A DNA stretch of 8,750 bases. Source: Cellvibrio sp. Lineage in GTDB: Bacteria; Pseudomonadota; Gammaproteobacteria; Pseudomonadales; Cellvibrionaceae. The notes below the pieces were generated by a model, which searched no databases, was not told the DNA's origin, and saw only the letters and a list, made by a program, of their open reading frames with translations. Made by a program: the position numbers and the translations under genes. Within the stretch, counting starts at the first letter, position 1; each line of letters starts with the position of its first letter. The stretch is taken from positions 1 through 8,750 of the forward strand of contig JAJQJO010000146.1 of the NCBI GenBank assembly GCA_021323495.1. Reading direction: 5' to 3'. Of this stretch, positions 1 to 6,815 are shown piece after piece.

Positions 1-1641
1 CCTTTATTAAATAAAGGGAGTGCGTTTACCCAGCGTGAACGGCAACAATTTAATCTTGAGGGGCTGCTGCCCTATAACATTGAAACGATTGAGGAGCAGG
101 AAGCGCGTGTCTATCAGCAGCTGTGCTCATTCGAATCGCCAATCGATAAACATATTTATTTGCGTAATATCCAGGATACCAATGAAACGGCTTATTTCCG
201 TTTGGTAACTGACCATCTCGCAGAAATTATGCCGTTAATCTACACACCTACCGTTGGTTTGGCTTGCCAGCAATTTTCCAAAATATACCGGCGTAAACGT
301 GGTCTATTCATTTCTTATCCAGACCGTGAGCGAATCGAGGATATGCTGCAAAACGCCACTAAACAAAATGTCAAAGTGATCGTTGTTACGGATGGCGAAC
401 GTATTCTGGGGCTCGGTGACCAAGGGATCGGTGGTATGGGCATTCCGATCGGAAAGCTGGCACTTTACACCGCCTGTGGGGGTATAAGCCCTGCCTATAC
501 CTTACCGGTTACGCTTGATGTGGGCACCAATAATCAGGCGTTGTTGGATGATCCTATGTATATGGGCTGGCGTCATCCTCGTATAACTGGCGATGACTAT
601 TACCGCTTTGTCGATGAATTTATCCAGGCAGTAAAAGTCCGTTGGCCCAATGTGCTATTGCAATTTGAGGACTTCGCGCAAAGTCATGCAACTCCATTGT
701 TAAATCGATATCGCGACCAATTGTGCTGCTTTAACGATGATATCCAGGGAACTGCTGCAGTTGCCGTCGGTACATTGATGGCTGCCTGTACCGCCAAGGG
801 CGAGCAACTTAAGGATCAGCGCATCGTATTCGCGGGTGCCGGTTCCGCGGGGTGTGGTATCGCAGACCAAATTATCAAACAAATGAAAGCTGAAGGCGCC
901 AGTGATTTAGAGGCGCGCAGCCGGGTGTTTTTGATCAGCCGCGATGGATTGTTGCAAAGAGACTTGCCCGGGTTATTTGATTTCCAAATCCCGTTTTGCA
1001 CCCCTGACGAGGTGGTAAATGGCTGGGTATTGACGCATGGTCGCGACGAGGGATCTATCAATTTGCTGGATGTGATAACGAACGTGCATCCATCTGTATT
1101 GATTGGAGTGTCCGGCCAAGCCGGTTTATTTAGCAAGGCTGTGATCGAAGCAATGCAGGCCCATTGTGAACGCCCGTTGATATTGCCGCTCTCAAACCCA
1201 ACCTCCCAGGTTGAGGCGCAACCCGTCGACATCTTGCGATGGACTTCTGGCAAGGCTTGGGTTGCAACTGGTAGCCCGTTCTCCCCGGTTGATATGGGGG
1301 AACAGGTAATCGAGATCGCGCAATGTAATAACAGTTATATATTTCCAGGTGTTGGTTTGGGAGTAATTACCGCGAAAGCAACGCGCATCACCGATAATAT
1401 GATGATGGCGGCAAGTAAAGCTTTGGCTGATGCATCACCTGTTGCTCAGACAGGACAGGGAGCTTTGTTGCCGCCGTTAGGCGATATCCGGGAAGTAAGT
1501 AAAATAATTGCCAGAACAGTAATATTACAAGCGGTCGCTGATGGAGTGGCGCTGCCCATACCCCATGACTTAATAGACGAAAAAATTGAGAAGAACTTTT
1601 GGCAGCCGGAGTATCGGGAATACAGACGTACTTCGTTTTAG
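1..1641 (+). CDS. maeA: NAD-dependent malic enzyme, 5' end outside window
   Basis: Oxidative decarboxylation of L-malate to pyruvate and CO2 with reduction of NAD, in the cytosol. The frame is open from base 1; the first visible residues, PLLNKGSAF, correspond to about residue 24 of E. coli MaeA (565 aa), so roughly 23 codons are missing and 546 are present. Numbering from the first visible codon, the catalytic tyrosine lies in YTPTVG (Tyr81), the general-base lysine in GIPIGK (Lys152), and the metal ligands in FEDFAQ (Glu223, Asp224) and FNDDIQGTAAV (Asp247). The dinucleotide-binding loop GAGSAG is at 279-284, and the protein ends in the family-typical YREYRRTS region. It is a single-domain enzyme without the phosphotransacetylase-like extension of MaeB, and its closest remembered match is MaeA, hence the NAD assignment. 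All key residues are intact. No clear terminator follows the stop codon. The assignment is firm; cofactor preference is inferred from family. Confidence 0.96.
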   Translation, partial: PLLNKGSAFTQRERQQFNLEGLLPYNIETIEEQEARVYQQLCSFESPIDKHIYLRNIQDTNETAYFRLVTDHLAEIMPLIYTPTVGLACQQFSKIYRRKRGLFISYPDRERIEDMLQNATKQNVKVIVVTDGERILGLGDQGIGGMGIPIGKLALYTACGGISPAYTLPVTLDVGTNNQALLDDPMYMGWRHPRITGDDYYRFVDEFIQAVKVRWPNVLLQFEDFAQSHATPLLNRYRDQLCCFNDDIQGTAAVAVGTLMAACTAKGEQLKDQRIVFAGAGSAGCGIADQIIKQMKAEGASDLEARSRVFLISRDGLLQRDLPGLFDFQIPFCTPDEVVNGWVLTHGRDEGSINLLDVITNVHPSVLIGVSGQAGLFSKAVIEAMQAHCERPLILPLSNPTSQVEAQPVDILRWTSGKAWVATGSPFSPVDMGEQVIEIAQCNNSYIFPGVGLGVITAKATRITDNMMMAASKALADASPVAQTGQGALLPPLGDIREVSKIIARTVILQAVADGVALPIPHDLIDEKIEKNFWQPEYREYRRTSF

Positions 1642-1817
1642 ATACAAATCCTGGTTAATTGGTGTTGTAAGTAACCTGTGCAATTTACCCTGCCAGTTTG
1701 TATATGCTAGGCTTCAGTAGAGAGTACAACGTTGCCTTGAACCAGATGTTATAAGAACCGCAAAAGGTCAGCTAAATTATCAAGAATGTTGGATTCCGGA
1801 GAGAAAAGGGTGACAAC

Positions 1818-1832
1818 TGGTCATGTTGACCA
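1818..1832. repeat. Perfect short inverted repeat, possible operator
   Basis: TGGTCA-TGT-TGACCA: six-base arms are exact reverse complements around a three-base centre, and the match stops at the next base on each side. The TGGTC/GACCA halves resemble those of GntR-type operators such as FadR sites, but the spacing between halves is longer than in the E. coli FadR consensus. It lies 359 bp before the nearest downstream start codon, which is far for an operator of that gene. Confidence 0.3.
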
Positions 1833-1979
1833 TAAAATCGCCATCCAATGAAAAATAGATGACTTATGTGCCATTCTTGCTATCGTTTCTTTTACAGGTG
1901 ATGCAGAATACGCACTAAGTAGAGGAGCAAGCCCTATTGATAGGAGGTATTTGAGTCTTGGTAGATTCAGCTTTACCTG

Positions 1980-1995
1980 CGATCAATATAGATCG
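1980..1995. repeat. Near-palindrome CGATC-N6-GATCG
   Basis: Five-base arms CGATC and GATCG flank AATATA, whose central ATAT is itself symmetrical, so only one pair of the 16-base dyad mismatches. This could be a protein-binding site or chance in AT-rich DNA. No gene start lies close by. Confidence 0.25.
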
Positions 1996-2178
1996 GCATT
2001 GTTGGTGTGAGATTTGTCCCCATATTGATGTAATGCTAGATACCAGGGTTGGGAGAGTTTGTATGTAAAGCGGGAATGACATCCCCTTGTTTTTAGCAAC
2101 AAAGTGTAAAATTTATACAGACGTATGCTCGACCTTAACCCAATTTATAGCTTTTTAATCGACCTGAGTTGTTCGATA

Positions 2179-2183
2179 AAGGA
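2179..2183 (+). promoter_or_regulatory. Ribosome binding site for the MmcQ/YjbR-family gene
   Basis: AAGGA ends seven bases before the ATG at 2191. This is the only good Shine-Dalgarno match near the start and supports it. Confidence 0.7.
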
Positions 2184-2190
2184 CTAAAAC

Positions 2191-2553
2191 ATGGATTTTC
2201 TTTCTGCACAGAAATACCTTTTAACCAAACACCAAGCCAAAGAGATGTTTCCCTCTGGCCCTGATATGGCGGTCTACAAAGTCTGTCATAAGATGTTTGC
2301 CACCCTCACGGCAGAAGGTGGGGTTCCACGCGTCAGCTTAAAGTGTGATCCTGATCTTGCTTTGCAATTGCGTGAGCAATATCCGGCGGTGCGCCCGGGT
2401 TTCCAAATGAATAAAAAGCACTGGAATACCATTATCCTTGATGGTTCCGTCCCTACTGAGCAGATTCAGCGCATGATTGATCATTCTTATCAATTGATTG
2501 TGGATAATTTACCAACTGCTGAGCGCGACCAATTACTCGCGTCAAAAAAGTAA
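2191..2553 (+). CDS. MmcQ/YjbR family protein
   Basis: A 120-residue protein of the MmcQ/YjbR family (formerly DUF419), small cytosolic proteins with a CyaY-like fold and proposed DNA binding; no member's cellular role is well settled. The family's motifs appear in order: an N-terminal helix leading to the FPSGPDMAVYKV stretch (about 20-31) in place of the common FPFGP form, a KMFATL strand, SLKCDPDLALQLRE (about 49-62), then PGFQMNKKHWNT (about 69-80) with the near-invariant NK-HWNT core, LDGSVP, and a C-terminal helix with SYQLIVDNL. Length matches the family (about 115-120 aa), and an AAGGA site supports the ATG. The next gene, a cupin regulator, starts 9 or 57 bases downstream in the same direction, so the two may be co-transcribed. 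Family assignment is firm; function is unknown. Confidence 0.88.
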   Translation: MDFLSAQKYLLTKHQAKEMFPSGPDMAVYKVCHKMFATLTAEGGVPRVSLKCDPDLALQLREQYPAVRPGFQMNKKHWNTIILDGSVPTEQIQRMIDHSYQLIVDNLPTAERDQLLASKK

Positions 2554-2610
2554 TTTCTGCTGGTGACGCTGGGCAAGAGCCTGGCGTCTCTTGTCATCCG
2601 GGTACCAAGC

Positions 2611-3192
2611 ATGTCACATGACGCAACTGGTATAGGCTCATCTGCAAATCAGGCAATACATTCTGGTGAATCTGCTGATGTCGGCTGCTGTCCGTCGCTA
2701 TTGGATACGGCCACGCGATTAAAGCTGATTCGCGATGCGTTTGGCTTCTCCCAGCGCGAGCTTGCCAAGCGTGCCAAGGTGACCAATAGCAGCATCTCGA
2801 TGATTGAACAAGGGCAGGTTAGCCCGAGCATTCAATCCCTTACCCGTATACTCGCAGCATTTCCTATAAGCCTGGCTGATTTTTTCAGCTTCGAACTCCC
2901 TTGTAAGTCTGGTGCAATTCCGGTGGCCAATGTGGATTCCTCAATGCGGCATCTGGACATATGCATCGAGTCTTTATTGGCGGGTTCTGCTACCGCATTT
3001 ATTGCACCTAGTGTTGATTATTGTGGCGTGGTGCTCGATGGGGAAATTCAATTGACATTGATTACTGGTAACCAATTGTTGATCAAAGGCGATAGCTTTT
3101 ACGTCCCGGCAGGCCAGTTGTTTCGTCTAATTAATACCTCCGAAAATGATGCGAATTTATTTCGCTGTTCGCTTTTTGTGCACAAAAGGTAA
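2611..3192 (+). CDS. XRE-family transcriptional regulator with C-terminal cupin domain
   Basis: A likely cytosolic DNA-binding repressor or activator of the PuuR-like class. From the ATG at 2611 it has 193 residues; a GTG at 2563 would add 16. Neither start has a good Shine-Dalgarno, and ATG was preferred because the length then approaches the roughly 185 aa of E. coli PuuR. A helix-turn-helix domain spans about residues 35-91 with FSQRELAKRAKVTNSSISMIEQGQVSPSI... typical of the family, followed by SLADFF. The cupin part (about 130-190) has GVVLDGEIQLTL and GDSFYVPAGQLFRLIN. In the second cupin motif the usual metal-binding histidine after PAG is replaced by phenylalanine, and motif 1 has no clear histidine pair, so metal binding is doubtful. 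About 30 low-similarity residues precede the HTH. It sits directly upstream of fadBA; control of that operon or of its own gene is plausible but inferred. The ligand is unknown. Confidence 0.85.
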   Translation: MSHDATGIGSSANQAIHSGESADVGCCPSLLDTATRLKLIRDAFGFSQRELAKRAKVTNSSISMIEQGQVSPSIQSLTRILAAFPISLADFFSFELPCKSGAIPVANVDSSMRHLDICIESLLAGSATAFIAPSVDYCGVVLDGEIQLTLITGNQLLIKGDSFYVPAGQLFRLINTSENDANLFRCSLFVHKR

Positions 3193-3207
3193 TAGACGTA
3201 AATTTTT

Positions 3208-3223
3208 GCGGGGTATCCCCCGC
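3208..3223 (+). other. GC-rich stem-loop after the cupin regulator gene
   Basis: GCGGGG and CCCCGC pair perfectly around a TATC loop, and T3207-A3224 extends the stem. The five T bases lie before the hairpin, not after it, and there is no T run on the minus strand side either, so it is not a standard intrinsic terminator. It begins 15 bases after the regulator's stop codon and ends about 35 bases upstream of the proposed fadBA promoter. It may protect or end the regulator transcript. Confidence 0.5.
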
Positions 3224-3258
3224 AGCCTGCACTCCAATAAGGCAACTCGCTCCGATCC

Positions 3259-3267
3259 TGCTACACT
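3259..3267 (+). promoter_or_regulatory. Probable extended -10 promoter of fadBA
   Basis: TGCTACACT fits the extended -10 pattern TGnTAnnnT of the main sigma factor. No good -35 hexamer is present at 16-18 bases upstream, as is common for extended -10 promoters. Transcription would start near 3274 and give a leader of about 40 bases before the fadB ATG. A similar element, TGCTAGAAT, precedes the small gene at 8301. No obvious PsrA- or FadR-type operator overlaps it. Confidence 0.4.
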
Positions 3268-3315
3268 CAAACCCAGATTTTCCCTCCTCGTTCTTACTAA
3301 CAAGAGAGATTTACT

Positions 3316-5463
3316 ATGTTTCAAGGAAAAGCCCTAAAGGTTTCTCTGTTGCCTGATGGCATAGCTGAACTGACCTTTGATTTACAAGGCGAATCGGTGA
3401 ACAAATTCAGCTTGCTCGTCGTTTCTGAACTTCAGCAGGTGCTCGATTTACTTGAGCAAGCAAAAGATATTCGGGGGCTGCTGATTAAAAGTGCCAAGGA
3501 TGTGTTTATTGTGGGGGCCGATATTATGGAGTTTGGCACTGTGTTCGCATCTGGTCCCGAGCAAATTACCAGTCATTTGGCTACTAACAATCGTAACTTT
3601 TGTCGCCTTGAAGACCTCCCATTTCCTACCGTGGTGGCGATAAATGGTTTTGCGTTGGGAGGAGGGCTGGAATTTTGTCTGTCCTGTGATTACCGCATCG
3701 CCAGCACTGCCGCGAAAGTCGGTTTACCCGAGACTAAACTGGGCATTATTCCTGGTTGGGGTGGTACAGTGCGCCTGCCGCGCGTTGCAGGTCTTGATAC
3801 CGCCGTTGAATGGATTGCTGCCGGCAAAGAAAACGATGCAGATACTGCGCTGATTGCACGCGTAGTGGACGCAGTTGTTGAACCTGCGAAATTGAACGAC
3901 GCGGCGCTGAATTGTTTACAACAATGTATTAGCGGGAAGTTTGATTATCAGGCGCGCCGTACGCAGAAAAAATCTCCGCTCAAATTAAATTTTATTGAAT
4001 CCATGATGGCCTTTGAGACTTCAAAAGCATTTGTGGGTGCACAAGCCGGGCGTAATTATCCAGCTCCTGTTACTGCCATCAAAGCCATGCAGAAAGCTGC
4101 GGATAAAGGGCGCGATGAAGCGTTGCAAGCCGAGGCGGAAGGTTTTGCCAAAATGGCACAAACACCAGTGGCACAATCGCTGGTTGGTATTTTTATTAAC
4201 GAGCAAATGCTGGGCAAAAAAGCCAAAGGCTGGGAGAAAAAGGCAGATAAAAAGATCGCCCGTGCTGCAGTGTTAGGGGCGGGAATTATGGGTGGTGGCA
4301 TTGCCTACCAATCGGCATTAAAAGGCGTGCCGATTAAAATGAAAGATATTGCCCAGCAGGGTATCGATCTTGGTTTATCGGAAGCCAATAAATTATTGAG
4401 TAAACGTGTTGAGCGCAAAAAATTAACGGCATCTGAAATGGGGGATGTGCTGAACCGTATTGAGCCTGCATTGAGCTACGATGGCTTTGATCAAATTGAT
4501 ATTGTGGTTGAAGCCGTTGTTGAAAATCCCAAAGTAAAAAAAGCAGTGTTGGCAGAAGTTGAAACCAAAGTCAGTAGTGACACTGTGCTTGCATCAAATA
4601 CTTCCACCATTTCGATTAGCTATCTTGCCGAAGGTTTGGCGCGTCCGGAAAATTTCTGTGGCATGCACTTTTTTAATCCCGTACACATGATGCCTCTGGT
4701 AGAAGTAATCCGTGGCGAAAAGACCTCAGACAACGCTGTCGCCCGTACTGTAGCTTATGCCAATGCCATGGGCAAAAAGCCTATAGTAGTAAAAGACTGC
4801 CCTGGTTTTTTAGTAAACCGTGTACTTTTTCCCTATTTGGCCGGTTTTGCAATGTTGGTGCGCGATGGGGTTGATTTTCAGCGTATTGATAAATTAATGG
4901 AAACATGGGGTTGGCCGATGGGGCCTGCTTATTTATTGGATGTGGTCGGTATTGATACTGCGGTGCATGCTGAGAAAGTGATGGCGGATGGTTTCCCTGA
5001 TCGTATGCAGCGTGATTTCACTTCCTGTACTGACGCGCTCTTTGCTGCTGGTCGTCTTGGACAAAAAAATGAAAAGGGTTTTTACAATTACGAATTGGAT
5101 AAAAAAGGAAAGCCCGCCAAAGTCGCTACGGCTGAAGTAATTGAGATTCTTAAACCGATCATTCAAGGTGCGATTGAAATTAGCGACGAGGATATTATCG
5201 CACGCATGATGATTCCTATGGCTACCGAATTAACCCGCTGCCTTGATGAGGAAATAGTGGAAACGGCAGCTGAGGCAGACATGGCACTGGTATATGGAAC
5301 AGGTTTCCCTCCATTCCGTGGCGGTGTCTTCCGTTGGATAGATTTTATCGGCGCGCAAACTTTTTGCGATATGGCTGCAAAATTCAGTACGCTCGGTGCG
5401 CTTTACCAAGCACCGGACAGCCTCAAAGCCAAAGCGGCTAACAACCAAAAATTTTACGGCTAA
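3316..5463 (+). CDS. fadB: Fatty acid oxidation complex subunit alpha FadB
   Basis: The multifunctional alpha subunit of aerobic beta-oxidation: enoyl-CoA hydratase/isomerase in the N-terminal half and L-3-hydroxyacyl-CoA dehydrogenase in the C-terminal half, in the cytosolic alpha2-beta2 complex with FadA. At 715 residues it is close to E. coli FadB (729). The crotonase part (about 1-190) carries GFALGGGLEF with Glu119 and GLPETKLG with Glu139, the two hydratase acids at the same positions as in E. coli. A linker leads to the NAD-binding loop VLGAGIMGGGIA (319-330), then ASNTSTI, the catalytic His451 in HFFNPVH, Glu463 in LVEVIRGE, and the C-terminal domain with DCPGFLVNRV, WGWPMGPAYLLDVVGIDT and ADMALVYGTGFPPFRGG. 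No catalytic residue is missing. An AGAGAGA stretch gives a modest ribosome binding site for the ATG. The stop codon overlaps the fadA ribosome binding site, showing a tight operon. It lacks only the short proline-rich C-terminal tail of the E. coli protein. Confidence 0.97.
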   Translation: MFQGKALKVSLLPDGIAELTFDLQGESVNKFSLLVVSELQQVLDLLEQAKDIRGLLIKSAKDVFIVGADIMEFGTVFASGPEQITSHLATNNRNFCRLEDLPFPTVVAINGFALGGGLEFCLSCDYRIASTAAKVGLPETKLGIIPGWGGTVRLPRVAGLDTAVEWIAAGKENDADTALIARVVDAVVEPAKLNDAALNCLQQCISGKFDYQARRTQKKSPLKLNFIESMMAFETSKAFVGAQAGRNYPAPVTAIKAMQKAADKGRDEALQAEAEGFAKMAQTPVAQSLVGIFINEQMLGKKAKGWEKKADKKIARAAVLGAGIMGGGIAYQSALKGVPIKMKDIAQQGIDLGLSEANKLLSKRVERKKLTASEMGDVLNRIEPALSYDGFDQIDIVVEAVVENPKVKKAVLAEVETKVSSDTVLASNTSTISISYLAEGLARPENFCGMHFFNPVHMMPLVEVIRGEKTSDNAVARTVAYANAMGKKPIVVKDCPGFLVNRVLFPYLAGFAMLVRDGVDFQRIDKLMETWGWPMGPAYLLDVVGIDTAVHAEKVMADGFPDRMQRDFTSCTDALFAAGRLGQKNEKGFYNYELDKKGKPAKVATAEVIEILKPIIQGAIEISDEDIIARMMIPMATELTRCLDEEIVETAAEADMALVYGTGFPPFRGGVFRWIDFIGAQTFCDMAAKFSTLGALYQAPDSLKAKAANNQKFYG

Positions 5464-5467
5464 GGAG
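5462..5467 (+). promoter_or_regulatory. Ribosome binding site of fadA overlapping the fadB stop codon
   Basis: AAGGAG shares bases with the TAA that ends fadB and lies eight bases before the fadA ATG. This arrangement suits coupled translation and balanced production of the two subunits. Confidence 0.8.
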
Positions 5468-5475
5468 TCACAATA

Positions 5476-6654
5476 ATGAGCTTACAACCACGCGACGCCG
5501 TCATAGTTGATTACGCCCGCAGTGCAATGGGACGTTCCAAGAACGGCTGTTTTCGCCATATGCGCGCCGATGATATTTCTGCTGCGATTATTAAAGGCCT
5601 ACTGGCGCGCAATCCCAAATTGGATCCAAACACAATTGATGATTTGCTTTGGGGTTGCGTAATGCAGCGTGAAGAACAAGCATTTAACGTTGCACGCAAT
5701 ATTTTATTGCTGGCTGGTTTACCTCATACCGTTCCTGCCCAGACCATCAACCGTCTTTGCGGTTCTTCAATGTCGGCGCTACATACTGCAACGGTCAATA
5801 TCCGGGCCGGGCAAGGTGATGTGTATTTGATTGGAGGTGTCGAACATATGGGGCATTTACCTATGTATGATTCGGTAAGTATTAATCCATTGCTGGGCCT
5901 GTCCGTCGCCAAAGCTGCTGGCAATATGGGAATGACGGCTGAATACCTGGCGCTGCTGCATGGTATCAATCGCCAGCAGATGGATGAGTTTGGTGCGCGC
6001 TCCCATCAACTCGCCGCCAAGGCGCGTGAAACTGGTAAGTTCCATCGCGAGATTCTTGCGGTTGACGGTCACAACAGCGATGGTTTTTTAATCTCCGTCG
6101 ATCAGGATGAAACCATTCGTCCCGAAACGACTGTTGAAGCATTGGCCAAATTACCGCCGGTATTTGATCCTAAGAATGGACAGGTTACTGCCGGCACTTC
6201 CTCGCAATTGAGTGACGGGGCTTCGGTGATGCTGGTAATGTCTGCTGAGCGAGCGAAATCGCTGGGCTTAAAACCTATCGCTAAAATTGTGTCACTCGGT
6301 CTCGCTGGTGTTGATCCATCCATTATGGGATACGGTCCTGTTCCTTCGACAGAAAAAGCACTGAAAGCGGCTAATCTCACCATCGACGATATTGATGCAG
6401 TAGAGCTTAATGAAGCGTTTGCGGCCCAGGCATTACCGGTATTGAAAGATCTGAAACTACTCGACCTGATGAACGATAAGGTGAACCTGCACGGCGGAGC
6501 TATTGCGCTCGGTCACCCATTCGGCTGCTCAGGTACGCGAATTACCGGTTCTCTGTTAACGGTCATGCAGGACCGCGATTTAAATCTCGGTGTTTCAACC
6601 ATGTGTATAGGTTTAGGGCAGGGGATTACTACGGTATTGGAACGCTTGAATTAA
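5476..6654 (+). CDS. fadA: 3-ketoacyl-CoA thiolase FadA (beta subunit)
   Basis: Cleaves 3-ketoacyl-CoA with CoA to acetyl-CoA and a shortened acyl-CoA, the last step of each beta-oxidation cycle, as partner of FadB. The 392 residues compare with 387 in E. coli. The nucleophilic cysteine is Cys95 in NRLCGSSM; the other active-site motifs are NEAFAAQ (312-318), GHPFGCSG with His347, and CIGLGQG with Cys377. GVEHMGHLPM and AGTSSQLSDGA are also typical of FadA. The residue after GHP is Phe where E. coli has Leu, a conservative change near the active site. The gene starts 12 bases after fadB with a strong AAGGAG site and ends 40 bases before a strong terminator, so fadBA is a two-gene operon. No fadD, fadE or fadI/J genes lie in this window. 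The FadA rather than AtoB/PhaA assignment rests on the motifs and on pairing with fadB. Confidence 0.97.
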   Translation: MSLQPRDAVIVDYARSAMGRSKNGCFRHMRADDISAAIIKGLLARNPKLDPNTIDDLLWGCVMQREEQAFNVARNILLLAGLPHTVPAQTINRLCGSSMSALHTATVNIRAGQGDVYLIGGVEHMGHLPMYDSVSINPLLGLSVAKAAGNMGMTAEYLALLHGINRQQMDEFGARSHQLAAKARETGKFHREILAVDGHNSDGFLISVDQDETIRPETTVEALAKLPPVFDPKNGQVTAGTSSQLSDGASVMLVMSAERAKSLGLKPIAKIVSLGLAGVDPSIMGYGPVPSTEKALKAANLTIDDIDAVELNEAFAAQALPVLKDLKLLDLMNDKVNLHGGAIALGHPFGCSGTRITGSLLTVMQDRDLNLGVSTMCIGLGQGITTVLERLN

Positions 6655-6694
6655 AATAATTGTCCATAGGGTAGCTATCCATATAATGATTAGT

Positions 6695-6729
6695 AAGAAA
6701 GGGCCAACAAGTGTTGGCCCTTTCTTTTT
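6695..6729 (+). terminator. Rho-independent terminator of fadBA
   Basis: A perfect 15-base stem (6695-6709 with 6712-6726) containing GGGCCAACA/TGTTGGCCC closes on a tiny loop and runs into TTTTT at 6725-6729. The A-rich left flank supplies part of a T run for the minus strand, so it might act both ways, though no minus-strand gene ends here. It lies 40 bases after the fadA stop codon and separates the operon from the next gene. Confidence 0.93.
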
Positions 6730-6815
6730 GGTGCTGAAAAGCAGATGCAAGTTCGCCCGATTTGAGGTGATTGGTCTGTTAAACTGCGCACCGCGATTGA
6801 ATTTTTGGGAAGAAT

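Larger units (their letters stand above)
1642..2190. other. 549-bp intergenic region without a convincing gene
   Basis: No open frame of 60 codons exists on either strand, and none of the shorter ones looks protein-like. What can be seen: a perfect 6+3+6 inverted repeat at 1818-1832, a near-palindrome at 1980-1995, and a perfect AGGAGG at 1942-1947 followed 10 bases later by TTG, which opens a 36-codon frame ending at 2068. The last part (about 2085-2190) is AT-rich and is the likely promoter and leader of the MmcQ-family gene; TTGTTT at 2087-2092 and TAAAAT at 2107-2112 are hexamer-like, but their spacing is too short to call a promoter. No hairpin followed by a T run is visible after maeA. 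The region could hold a small RNA or a decayed gene, but nothing seen here proves either. Confidence 0.6.

Noticed and set aside
816..1253. 145-codon open frame on the minus strand within maeA
   Set aside because: It lies fully inside an intact, well-recognised malic enzyme gene, and its translation matches no family I know. It is a shadow of the + strand codon pattern.
1653..1676. GGTTA...TAACC inverted repeat after maeA as a terminator
   Set aside because: Arms are only five bases with a 14-base loop, and no T run follows.
1915..2082. 55-codon minus-strand frame in the 549-bp gap
   Set aside because: The translation is Ser/Thr/Ile-rich without a protein-like pattern, and the only purine-rich stretch touches the ATG with no spacing.
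3208..3223. GC-rich hairpin as an intrinsic terminator of the regulator gene
   Set aside because: The T run precedes rather than follows the stem on the + strand, and the minus strand has A bases there. It is kept as a stem-loop only.
6102..6383. 93-codon minus-strand frame within fadA
   Set aside because: Antisense shadow of a conserved thiolase gene, with no ribosome binding site or recognisable motif.
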